Source: Mangifera indica (Eukaryota; Streptophyta; Magnoliopsida; Sapindales; Anacardiaceae). From it: a DNA stretch of 64,000 nt. The stretch spans positions 10,478,001 through 10,542,000 of the forward strand of contig NC_058147.1 in assembly GCF_011075055.1 (NCBI RefSeq), given 5' to 3'. The translations under genes were made by a program, and so were the position numbers. How positions within the stretch are numbered: position 1 is the first letter of the stretch; every line of letters starts with the position of its first letter. Below, in pieces: positions 1 to 11,187 of this stretch. The notes beneath the pieces were generated by a model. The model worked only from the letters and a program-made list of their open reading frames with translations. It searched no databases and was not told where the DNA came from.

Positions 1-16
1 TCATGTCATCGTGTAG

Positions 17-3000
17 TCATATTTTGGGGCAAATGTCTTGCACCCTCGCACCATCCTCCCAGTTATGCGATATGACATTCCAATTGTAATAAGGAACATC
101 TTTAACCTCTCTGCACCTGGAACAATGATTTGTCAGCCTTCTGTTTGTGAAAATGAAGATAACCAGATTGTTGACACTCCTGTCAAAGGGTTTGCAACAA
201 TTGACAATTTAGCTCTGATAAATGTCGAGGGGTGAGCATTTCTGTCACAATTTCCTCTGCATGTGTGCTTTTATGGTTACAGTTTGTTCATCTACATTTT
301 GTATCATTTATGGTTTTTTTTTTTTCCTGTTGGCAGAACTGGAATGGCTGGTGTTCCTGGTACAGCAAGTGCCATTTTTGGTGCTGTGAAAGAAGTTGGA
401 GCCAATGTCATCATGATATCTCAGGTAAATTGTTCCTCTGTTTTCAGTTCAACATTTATTTATTTTCAAGTACAAAGATACTTAGTGAATGATAATGATG
501 TAGGCCAGTAGTGAGCATTCTGTCTGCTTTGCTGTGCCTGAGAAGGAAGTAAAAGCTGTTGCGGAGGCATTACAGTCTAGATTTCGTGAAGCTCTGAATG
601 CTGGGAGGCTTTCCCAGGTGCTTTTTCAATTTAAAGTGTTATGGTGGACTTGATAATTTGACAAACATGAAAACCATTAAGATATATTTTATCTTGTATG
701 TGGTAATTTCTTGTAAGATTGTATTTCTTGTGTAGTCTTCCCACTGTAAATTAACTTCTATTTATTCTTTTGTTTTCCTTATAACAGCATTCTACTATGA
801 TTATACAGTTGATATACCACCCTGAAAAATTGCGAGAAATCCTTGATTAGTTACTTATCAACCAAGTAATTAATATTGTGAATTAGTTACAAAGCTCCTG
901 GCTAACAATGTCATGTCTGCGTAATTCATCATTGTTTGAATCCTTAGCTTGTTTCCATGAATGCAATTTGTGTTGTAGAGCTCTTTATTCTTTTGCTGTT
1001 CTACAAATGCAAGAGTTACTGAGTTTCATTTATGCCAAATTTGATGTTATTCTATTTTTCCACTTCACTATTCTCAGGTGGCAGTCGTTCCCAATTGTAG
1101 CATTTTAGCAGCAGTGGGCCAGAAAATGGCAAGTACACCTGGAGTTAGTGCCACTCTTTTTAATGCTTTGGCAAAGGTAAAGTAGATAACGTATCTTAAA
1201 AAATAAATGCAGTGGTTTACTCAATTGCCAGATTCTGCTTCAAAACTTTAAATCCTGTGATTTTTTTGTAATCTGTTTGAAGTGTGATTGCATTTCAGGC
1301 AAACATCAATGTCCGTGCTATAGCCCAAGGTTGCTCTGAGTACAATATCACTGTCGTAGTCAAGCGTGAAGATTGCATAAGGGCTTTGAGAGCTGTCCAT
1401 TCTAGGTTTTTTCTTTCGAGAACCATAATAGCAATGGGGATTATTGGCCCTGGCTTGATAGGGGGCACATTACTCGACCAGCTCAGGGATCAGGTAACTA
1501 ATTTGATATTTCTCTTCTACTTTTAATTGTTTCATTTACAGTTTAGCATCTCTGATATAGGCACTGTTGGAGTTGAATTTGAAATGGAATATTGTAATCT
1601 TTGCAACTCATATATTGTTAATGATGGTAAATTTAGAACAGTTAATTTGAAACATTATAATGGTTTTGAACTATGGTGGTTATGGTAGTGCTTGAATTAG
1701 TGTAAATATTTTTATCATCTTTGTGCTATCAGAGACAAGGGATCACTAATCGAAAAGCCTTTGTGTCTTCCCTCATAGATTTGAACACGGTTTATAATTT
1801 GCTTCTGGAGAGAGTCCATAATGTTTATGCTTTTGATCTGTTTCCCACATCTGATCCTACGTGTGTAATGTTGGGCTCTTTGTTGAGCATCAAAGTTAGG
1901 AGTTGGTAAAATTTTATGAAAGATTAGTATTCTTGATTGCATACATCCTATGTCCTGTTGCATTTGAATTAAAAATAAAATTATGGAATTAGTCTCAATT
2001 TGATCCAAAAAATTCAAACTATGTGCGATTAGTTTCTATCTTCAATAATCTGAGAAATATACAGAGAAATATTAGAGTGTAACATGCTCAACAAAAGGAG
2101 AAATTTAAAATTACTGTGCAATGCCACTTAAGTAAATTTGGAACATTTTCTATGGGCAGGCAGCAGCACTAAAGGAAGAATTTAACATTGACTTGCGTGT
2201 TATGGGAATTACCGGCTCGAGGAATATGCTCTTGAGCGATTCGTAAGTTTTCAGATTTTATATGGACATTCCTTGGGGTATGGTAATCATGTTTCTAAAA
2301 CAATCTAGTGACTTCGCTCTTCATGCTTTAAATTGATCTCTGTTCCTAACAATACAAACTTCTTTTTCTTGGTTGGATGTTAGAAGCCCAATTTGGGTTT
2401 TGTGCGGTGGTGATTGGTTGATGAATCAAGCTGTTTGTTTTATTCATTATAAGCATATTAGTCTGCAGTGTGTGGACTGATTGATCTTTCTTTTAGGGGA
2501 ATTGACTTGTTGAGATGGAGAGAGCTATTAAAGGAGAAAGGAGAAGTAGCTGACCTCAACAAATTTACTCAACATGTGCAAGGGAATCATTTCTTCCCAA
2601 ATACGGTTTTGGTAGATTGTACAGCAGACGCACATGTTGCCAGTTGTTATCAAGATTGGCTGCGTAAAGGGATTCATGTGATCACGCCTAACAAAAAAGC
2701 GAACTCTGGACCTCTTGATCAAGTAATGTTAACCTTGGCCAAGTGTTATTAGTATAACAATAATGATAATAATTGTGAAGTCCTAACTCTGGATGAGTTT
2801 GTGTCTTGTTCTACCTTTTTGTTAATTTAAAAGACAATAATTAGCACTTCTTAATTCGTTCTTCCATAAGATTTTTTATCCTTGCTGAAATCTTGTTGTA
2901 TTGATGATCCTTTTGGTGGTTTTTTATTGACGTAATTTCCATGCCAATTCAGTATTTGAAGTTGAGGGCCCTTCAACGGAAATCCTACACACATTACTTT

Positions 3001-4660
3001 TATGAAGCAACTGTCGGTGCTGGTCTTCCAATCATTAGCACTTTAAGGGGACTGCTTGAAACTGGAGACAAGATATTGCGCATTGAAGGCATTTTCAGGT
3101 CAGACATATTTACTTGGTTGACAGTCATACATACGAAAATATGAAAGTGGCCCAGCATCTAAAATGCATGCTCCTTAATACATCTTCTAACACAAGCCTT
3201 AATGTTCTTGTTTTATTTTTTGCAGTGGGACTTTGAGTTATCTATTTAATAACTTTACAGGTGCACGAAGTTTCAGTGAGGTGGTGGCAGAGGCAAAAGA
3301 AGCAGGTTATACTGAACCAGATCCTAGGGATGATCTGTCTGGAACAGATGTTGCCAGAAAGGTATTATGTGCGTTATTATTTGTTTTGTTGTTTAAATGT
3401 GTTGAAGTTCAAAAGGGTATTTTTTTTGCCACCACTTTGGGCAATTCCTAAATGCCAAAAACAGTTAAGACATATTGTCGCCTTCCTAGAATAGGCTCAT
3501 TGTCAAATGGATCTGTAGCAAACTTTATTTGATGACTGATGAGTTGGCTATCTCACCTTTTTTGTGAAGTTTTTTAACTTATCAATTTAAAAATGATTCT
3601 TTACGTATTCTGTACTATCACTCTGGTCCAATCAAATACTATGGTTTGAATAGGTCTGATGTGACTACACTAGTATTTATTCCATGCCTTCATGCTGAAT
3701 GCATTTACATGAGGTCGGACTCATAAAATGAATTTCTTTCTGCAGGTGATAATTCTTGCTAGAGAAGCGGGTTTGAAGCTGGAACTTTCTGATCTCCCTG
3801 TTCACTCTCTTGTGCCTGAACCTTTGAGAGTAAGACAAAATTTCCCAATTCCATATTGGATTGAGGAATAAGTTCATCTTCCATGTGATGTTCTGATTTT
3901 TTGCCACAGGCTTGTGCATCTGCTGAAGAGTTCATGAAGCAATTACCACAATATGACCAAGAACTGGCAAATGAAAGAAAAGAAGCTGAGGATGCAGGGG
4001 AAGTGAGTTTTTGCTGGAACACTCTTGAAAGTTTAACCTTTCAGTAATTTAGTCTCAGATTTTATAATTACAATGCCTCAAAAATGAGTCTTAATCATGA
4101 TTTATATTATAATCAGTCCCTAAAAAGATAAATGAGTCAGCTAGGGGCACATTCTGTATCCTTTGGAGAATAATCGGCCCTACAATCTTAGAGAGTACTG
4201 GATGAATTCCTGATAAATGTATCATACAAGAATACTAAAAAATCTGAAAAAAAAAAAAAACTTTCTGAACTCTGTGTAAGTCTCTGTTATAAATGGCTAT
4301 GAATTATGGTGTGGTTGGGCCCTCCTTTTCTAGAGTCGGTTTACAAGCTTAAGATTCAGTTTTGTATTTGCCTAACATGTAAGATCTCGATTTCATTTGG
4401 AATGTGTATGTCAGGTTCTGAGGTATGTTGGCGTGGTGGATGCCGTCAACCAAAAGGGCACGGTGCAGTTGCGAAGATACAAGAAAGACCATCCATTTGC
4501 ACAGCTCGCTGGTTCTGATAATATCATAGCTTTCACGACAACAAGGTACAAGGAGCAGCCACTTATAGTGCGTGGTCCAGGTGCAGGAGCTCAAGTCACA
4601 GCTGGTGGAATTTTCAGTGACATATTGCGGCTGGCCTCATATCTCGGTGCCCCATCATAG
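17..4660 (+). CDS. AKHSDH: Bifunctional aspartokinase/homoserine dehydrogenase, C-terminal 12 exons (5' end outside window)
   Basis: This is the plastid enzyme of the aspartate pathway that phosphorylates aspartate and reduces aspartate semialdehyde to homoserine, leading to Thr, Met and Ile. Exons read by frame and GT-AG borders: 17-231, 337-424, 504-617, 1078-1176, 1299-1493, 2160-2242, 2497-2722, 2953-3098, 3226-3361, 3746-3829, 3910-4002, 4415-4660. Together they give 1725 nt, an open frame of 574 residues ending in TAG. Plant enzymes are about 900 residues, so the kinase catalytic part lies upstream. The first five exons hold the end of the kinase and the ACT regulatory region (VLHPRT, TGMAGVPGTAS). 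The NAD(P)-binding glycine motif IGPGLIGG is in exon five. The dehydrogenase core follows, with DCTADAHVA, the ATVGAGLPII segment, and the SGTDVARKV lysine motif at the exon nine/ten junction. The frame is open across all 12 exons, so the gene looks functional. The first 16 bases are the end of an intron. Confidence 0.96.
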
Positions 4661-5677
4661 TAACGTGAATATCTTTACCTACTGGTTTTATCTTTCAGTT
4701 ATTTAAGACAGTGGTTGGTCGTTGAGTAAGTTTGTTGATTGTAGTGGTTGAGATGTATTCTAAAGTGATTAGTCCCAGAGCAGTGTTGTGTTTTGAAATT
4801 CAGTGAGATAGCTTCAATAGTTCTCTTTCCGTTTTATTGTTGTTTTTATATAGTTTTAGAATATAATTAAAAATATATATTAAAAATAAAACTTCAAATC
4901 TTTCTCATTAAACCAAATATATATTTTTTCAATTATGAGAAAAGTATGTCTCAAAGTTCAGAATTAAAAAGAAGTTATATTTATACACCCTCCTAATATC
5001 AATATTAGACGCTTTAATTATTATTCTGAAGCTATTAAAGAAATAAAATCACTTTAATGAAATCTGCTAAATAAATTTCAACCCATATTATTTTTAGAAT
5101 TACTTTTCAACCCAAAACAACAATTGAGTTAATTTTTGTTTTCGCTGAATGAGAAGGTAATAAATTTGTTAACCATATTAATTTTTTAAAAATAATTTTT
5201 TGGTATTTATCAATAGTTTTTAATTGAGTAGTATTATGTGCATAAATAATATATATACATTTCTATTTGAACAATAACATATTATCATAATATTGAATAT
5301 TATTTTATCTCTAATTTAAAAATTATTTAATTATACGATAATATGTTATTATTTGTATATAAATTTATATTTATTTTTTGTATACATAATTTAATTGATT
5401 GTAGTTCAGTGAATCAAAATAAATTTTGGAGAGGTAATGCTCTTGTCCTGGAGTCTATAGTTGTTGCTGGAATATAGGCAACATGTTAGCGAAAAATAAG
5501 TTTTATGTAAAACTAACAAGTGTAAATTGAAATAAAGAAAATTAAAAAAAAATTGTACCCACCTATATGCTACTCAGTAGCGGTAATTGTGGAATTATAG
5601 TAGCGTTTAATATCCAGATTTATGTAAAAAATGACGTCTACACCGTGAGAAGCCCAACTTTTATGAAATAGTTAAAA
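4661..5677. other. 3' flank of AKHSDH and AT-rich intergenic DNA
   Basis: The stretch begins with the 3' UTR of the gene ending at 4660 and becomes very AT-rich after about 4850. No reading frame, RNA gene or clear repeat boundary is visible. Confidence 0.6.
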
Positions 5678-6979
5678 GGCCAAAAGACTTAGTTCCACCC
5701 AAGGCTTAGTATAAAACCAAATTCATATTCTTTAATTTTCAAAACCATCATTTCCACCTAAATACTTATTTATCTATTAAATATTATTATTATTATTAGA
5801 AATAAAATTATTATTTAACTAAAAATATTAAAAAAACTAAAATTTATTATATTTCCCCCCTTATTTTATAAATCTAACAAATTTTCTTCATTCCAAATTT
5901 GAAAAGTGACAATTTTCTTTTTAGGAGACATTTGGTTTGGGTAATATTTTATTACCAAAATAGAAAAATTACCTTGAAGATAGATTATTTAGAAGATTAC
6001 TTGATATAAATGATTACTATATTTGATAAAATTTGGTAGGTATAAATAATTATTGTGTTTGGTTAAAGGTAATAAAATATTACTAATAAATTATTTTACT
6101 TAAATGCCTTTAAATATAATTATTTTTGAATATTTTTTATATTATTTATCATATTAATTAAAAATAAATTTATTTTTGTCTCAAAAAATTAATAAATAAT
6201 AATATAATTATAATAAAATCAAGATTACCTTGATAATCTTTAAATACCTAAGGTGAAGGTGGTAATCAGATTTCCACCTATATTACCTGTCACGTCAGTA
6301 TTGGTAATAGAAAATTACTGTAATATTTAATTACTGACAAACCAAACAAAGTAATAAAAGATAGATTATCAAGGTAATCTTAAAAACCAGGAGCCAAACA
6401 CCCCCTTAGAGTTTTTTCTCTTTCCTTTCGATGCCCATTTGTTGTCTCCAACCGTTAGCTCTCACCTCTTGCCTTCTCTCTCCCCCCCAGTCACTCTCCC
6501 TTCCCTCTATGGTCGTCTTCGTCAGAGACAAAGAGCATTTTCAAATGAAGACGATTTCATTTGAGACAAAGATGACTGGAAAGAGAAGGGAGAGTGGCCG
6601 AGAGGGAGAGAGCTGATGGTCGAAGACAGTGAATGATCGTTAGAGATAAAGATCTGAAAATGGAAGGGATGAAAATACAATTTTTTAGAAAGTTGGGAGC
6701 ATTTGTATATGAGAAAAAATGAGAGTTTGTAACCTTAGATTTGGGAGGAAAAAAGTCAATTTTTAAATATGAAAAATATGAGGTTAGATGGTAAAAATAA
6801 AAATTTCAAAACTTAAGCATAATCCTAAAATATGAGTTTAAAAAATATTTTTAAATAAAGATTTTACCTCTAATAATAAAAAGAAAATTTAATAGACAAT
6901 GAATATTTAAATTTTCAAAAGTTAATAGATTTGGATTTGAGTTTGTACTAATCCTTGGGTGAGAATAAGTCTTTCGGCT
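5678..6979. mobile_element. Mutator-like MITE, family A, interrupted by a Tourist-like MITE
   Basis: The ends are inverted repeats: GGCCAAAAGACTTAGTTCC on the left matches the reverse complement AGCCGAAAGACTTATTCTC of the right end, and similarity continues through CACCCAAGG and TTAGTA. The flanks are 9-bp direct repeats with one mismatch, TAGTTAAAA (5669-5677) and TATTTAAAA (6980-6988), the duplication size typical of Mutator-like elements. A separate 482-bp element (5924-6405) lies inside, so this element is about 820 bp without it. It encodes no transposase; short frames around 6431-6616 are low-complexity. Fragments of the same family are visible near 30825 and 36000-36490. Confidence 0.72.
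5924..6405. mobile_element. Tourist-like (PIF/Harbinger) MITE, copy 1
   Basis: The ends are inverted repeats resembling (G)G(A)GACATTTGGTTTGGG and AGCCAAACACCCCC. They are flanked by the 3-bp duplication TTA (5921-5923 and 6406-6408), the target preferred by PIF/Harbinger elements. The copy at 20373-20854 has the same length and closely similar sequence. The element is noncoding and inserted inside a Mutator-like MITE, so it is the younger of the two. Confidence 0.82.
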
Positions 6980-7139
6980 TATTTAAAAACTTTAAAGCCA
7001 AAAAAAACGTAAAAAGGCCCAACAGTGCCAATTTAACACCTCTGCCTTGGCGCCTACATTGAAATGCATGTCCCAAAGCTAAATATAAATTATTTTCCAC
7101 GGCTATCTTTGGTCCAACATGGTCTGGTTACTAGATCCA

Positions 7140-7640
7140 AGTCCAAACACATACACCATCTACATAACCACCAAGACTACCAATAATGAGTTGAATAATC
7201 CTGTAGAGCCCACCACCACTGTTAGAGCTATCTCTAATCCTGAATGGCTAGCTGCTATGAAAATTGAATATGATGCTTTCATAACTGATAACACATAGAC
7301 ATTGGTACCTCAAACTGTTGATATGCATCTGGTTGATTGTAAATGGGTATTTAGAGTAAAATACAATATTAATAGGACTGTTTAGAAGTATAAAGCCAAA
7401 CTTGTAGTTAAAGGTTTTCAACAAACCCTTAGGGTGGACTATTTTGAAGCATTTACTCTATTAGTTAAAGCAACCACCATTAGGGTGATTTTAAGTTTAG
7501 GAGTTTTGTAGGGTCACGAAGTTAGACAAATAGAATTAACAATGCCTTCTTGAATAGAGATCTAGAGGAGGAAATTTACATGAGTCAGAAAATTGAATAA
7601 AACCTTATATGACTTGAAACATGAGTAAAAAAGTTTCTTT
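7140..7640 (+). pseudogene. Ty1/copia reverse transcriptase fragment, degenerate
   Basis: Conceptual translation shows the start of a copia reverse transcriptase: NPEWLAAMKIEYDAF, then LVPQTVDMHLVDCKWVF, YKAKLVVKGFQQ, and the DYFEAFTLLVKATTIR stretch. Several frame stops interrupt it (after AFITDNT, after INRTV, after SLGVL), and a frameshift precedes the remnant of the LEEEIYMSQ motif. No LTRs, gag or integrase are present nearby. It belongs to a different copia lineage from the element at 16.9-23 kb, judging by the sequence between shared motifs. Confidence 0.8.
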
Positions 7641-7686
7641 TTTTAAGCTAGGGATTTGTTAATGCTATCGTAGATACAAGCTTGTT

Positions 7687-7708
7687 CACACACACACACA
7701 CACACACA
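7687..7708. repeat. (CA)n microsatellite
   Basis: About eleven CA units between the copia fragment and the interspersed repeat that follows. Confidence 0.9.
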
Positions 7709-7711
7709 TAT

Positions 7712-8640
7712 GAAAGCTCCTTCTATCTTCGTGATATGTTAATTGGATATCTTAAGTTTCCCTTTCGAGGTTAATTAAGTATGTAAACATTAAATAGATA
7801 TCTATTCTCGTGGTACTTAATCTATCTCTAGTATCAAGGATCTAGACTTAACGAAGACATGAACTAATTTTATATCTATCTTTTGACAATCTATATAAAC
7901 CTATTGATATATGCAAAATTGGGCCCTTAACTCAAACACAAGACATTATATAACCACTCATTAAATTAAAACATTAACAATTTTATTAAAATATAAAAAT
8001 AACAAAGTACTACAAGTCAAATCCCTTGTAATCCCTGGAGTAATAAATTTAGCCACTCATATTGATTGTAGATATGCAATAACAAGAATATGAACACATA
8101 ATTGTAAATTCGAGATAAAGTAAGAAAATCTTAGTTAGTGCTCATATATCTGCTTGGATTGCTAATCTGTTGTCCTCGAGTTTGCTACTGTTATTGTACT
8201 TTGTACAAAATGAGGTGGAGCGTCTGTCAACTACCTAAAGACGATGGGAAAATGTACACTCCTAAAAATTGTTCCTTATGCAGTGTAGTTGTCCTTCTAA
8301 TTATAATGCGTTCTTCTGTGTAGGAGTAGGAGTTGTGAATTCATTTGGACTTGTCTTGCGCCATATCCACTTCTTTTCTCTTTCACCTCATATCCATTTC
8401 CTATTCAGATTAACATCTCCCCACGTGTATCTTTACCTTTTCTAATAAATCAATTAATTTTCTTTTTTTTTTTTTGGCGTTCTTCTCATAATTTCCTACA
8501 AAAGTAGAAAATTATTATAAACTCTAAAAATATGAAAAAAAAAACTATAAAAGTTAAATCCTAAATCTAATAATTTAATCCAAAATGCATCAATTTAACA
8601 AATCTAGGCTATGAAAATAGAATTAAAATTCAAGTGCAAT
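7712..8640. repeat. Interspersed repeat R, diverged copy 1
   Basis: This stretch shares order and wording with 17845-18620: a segment like CATGAACTAA with ATCTACCTTTTGA, then ACATGTGCAAAGATAGACCC-like and TTAGCCACTCATA blocks and GCAATAACAA. No protein is encoded. The second copy interrupts a copia element, so the family is mobile or was carried by a mobile element. I cannot assign a class. Confidence 0.45.
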
Positions 8641-9902
8641 ATCACCAATAATTAAAATGGGTACTCGAGTAAGTGATTATACCTAATTGTAGAATTAAGT
8701 ATACATAATGACTATGATCTTACTTGTTTGTTCACTTAATCAAACAAAAATATGTGACTTGTGATAAGACAAATACGACCTATTATGAAAATGTGACTTA
8801 TGAATAAGAAGAGTTGATACGGCCAGAAAAGACTAGTCAAGTAAGAGACACACAACTAAGTTTCTACAATTGGAGTTTTCTTACAAAAATTGTATAAAAG
8901 GGTGAGAAAAGAAAGTGAGAGCAAAAGAATTAAACTATATTTTAAAGCACAGATCTATCACCTTGTAATATTCTCTAATTATAGTGCAGATTTTTTTAGC
9001 TAGAGCCCACTACATAAAATCTAGTCTTCTGATAATGTCTATTATATGTTTCGCTTCCCATTTATCCTACGGGTTTTATAACAACTTAGTTTTCTTCAAT
9101 AATAATTGGAATAAAACCCCAAATAATACAATGTCAAACCAGTAAAATATCTATTATATCAAGTTATCTTATTTTAATCTATTTTTAAGTTAATACCGTC
9201 GATTAACATAATAATTCATCATTTTATAGAGCTTAGATTGTATAAAAATTTTACAAGTATAATTAATTATTCCTAATATAATTCTGCTTACTTGCTCAAT
9301 CATAAACCAGGTAGCAAATCCATGACTGATAGTTTTCCAGAGGCATAATTGACTCTTCAACCTGGAGTAAACAAGCCACTTTCCGTCATGTCATCCATGG
9401 CCGCAGCCTGTAACAGCAAGAAGAAGAGTGATTCAGTGAGATCGTGAAGGTTAGTGCAAGCCTTGAAGTCCTCAAAAATCATTTAAATAGAGACACATAA
9501 TAATAACTGACAAAATTTGTACATCCTGTCTGAACACATTTAGAATATTTTTTCAGTTTAATATTCTATTTAATCTTCATATCCAATCTTGTTGCCTGAT
9601 GATATTGCCAGGCAGCTCATCGTAAGGATACCCAATTGCTGAGATACATGCAAGATTTGGGAAGATTTTATGCTTTGCCTCTACATTTGAAGGGAATTGT
9701 CACAGTGAACGGGCATTTCTCTCTACAATTACATAATTGAAAATGCATTTCTTTTGTAACATGACTAACATACTCTCCTGTGATACAAGTTATTTACAAA
9801 ATGACAATAAAATAATTTAAAATAATAAAAAATATACAATCTAAAATTTAAATTATATCTTGCAACTCATTATCTAAATAATTTAATTTCGAAACACTTA
9901 TC
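8641..9902. other. Intergenic; possible - strand exon remnants
   Basis: Mostly AT-rich without a gene. On the - strand, 9370-9420 reads as a last-exon-like tail (CAG acceptor, then AAMDDMTESGLFTPG and a stop), and 9605-9665 reads PNLACISAIGYPYDELPGN. I recognise neither; they could be chance or remains of a lost gene. Confidence 0.3.
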
Positions 9903-10820
9903 TAGCTAGCACTATCATTCTCCAAGTCAAAAATCTTAATATTAGCAGCAGCTTTAGACAAATCTCTATGAAACAAATAAATACAATTCCCTTTACATCC
10001 ATAGAACTTCTCAGCTGGCAGAAACAATGCTCAATCTTTGAATCCATCGTTCACCTTAATCCACTCGCATTTCTCTTCGTCAAGCTTATAAACATCCAAA
10101 CGAGCGGCACAACGCTTGCTGTCACATTCTACACTGAAACCAAATTTATTATACTTCTCCAACCATCCATTTTACAAAACACATTAACCCTCGATTCAAT
10201 CTGGTAATTGGAGCAGCAACTTCAGTAATGTTCAAAGACTTAGGATCAACAGTTATGGAACGACCATTGGAGCCGGAAATATAGAATTTTTTGTTATCAT
10301 AAATAATATCGACGAAATAAAAACCATCGCCACCGATTTTGTCGATGGTCGCCCAAGTTTTGTTTCGACTTCTCCAGACGTCCACTCTTCCTCCATTGAT
10401 TAATGCCATAACTGCGAGTTCACTATCACGCGAGACAATTACTTTTCTGAAGCAAGATGGCGACCTTTTGTTGGATTCCATTTCAAGCTGCTAAACTTGA
10501 GTAAGCTCCTTGACTTGATAGTCGAGCAAGTTCAAACATTTTGGGGAAGTTTTGGAAACAAATCCTGAACAGTTGATCTTGTAGATTAACTTTTCCGAAG
10601 TTTGATTTCTGGACTTTGAGCAGCCATGTTTCGGCAGTTTCTTGCGCGGCAGCGATATTTTTTAGGGATTCGACTGCGTAAACCGTACTCTCAGAAATCA
10701 CCAGAGGGCCTATACAGCCAGCTTCTGTTGCTATACCATTCGGCAACAAAAGTTCGTAATTTGAAAGCGGGGAAAGAGGTTTTGTCAGAGAAGGAAGTGA
10801 GGATCGAAATGAGTTACAAA
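9903..10820 (-). pseudogene. F-box/DUF295 protein pseudogene, middle and C-terminal part
   Basis: Read on the - strand this part begins at the codons VCNSFRSS, next to the hAT element, and runs to a TAG at 9903-9905. It parallels the intact gene at 33148-34299: TAETWLLKVQ, SCFRKVIVS, VMALINGGRVDVWRS, NKTWATI, DGFYFVDIIY, GRSITVDPKSLN, then KYNKFGF, LDVYKLDEEKCEWIKVN and CKGNCIYLF. Frames change at about 10480 and 10150, and a stop follows NDGFKD, so no full-length protein can be made. The N-terminal F-box half lies 4.4 kb away at 15224-15335, beyond the transposon. Confidence 0.88.
10813..10820. repeat. Target-site duplication of hAT element, left
   Basis: GTTACAAA, paired with GTTACATA at 15224-15231. 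An 8-bp duplication is the size made by hAT transposases. Confidence 0.85.
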
Positions 10821-11187
10821 CTAGGTAGCACGGAAACAGAAACATCGAAACGGAAATGTGGAAATGCATTTTCTTAAAAAAGTAGGAAACAAAAAGGTAA
10901 GAAAACGTATAAATATAAAAAATATAAATTTTTTTTTTTATAAATATAAATTTTTTATAAAAAATACAATAACCTATGTTTTATTTAAAAAATACAACAA
11001 TTAATTTTTTCTAACTAATTAAAAATAACATATAACAAAATAATTTCACACCAAAAATAAATTATAAATTCAAGTTCTTGAAACATGTATGTATAAATTA
11101 AATCAATATTTATATATTCATATTTTAAAATAGAAAATAAACATGTATATAAATCAATATATTTTATCAAAATGTAAATAAATCAAT

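Noticed and set aside
1715..2017. Open frames on both strands in an AKHSDH intron
   Set aside because: The flanking exons join in phase without them and they have no family resemblance.
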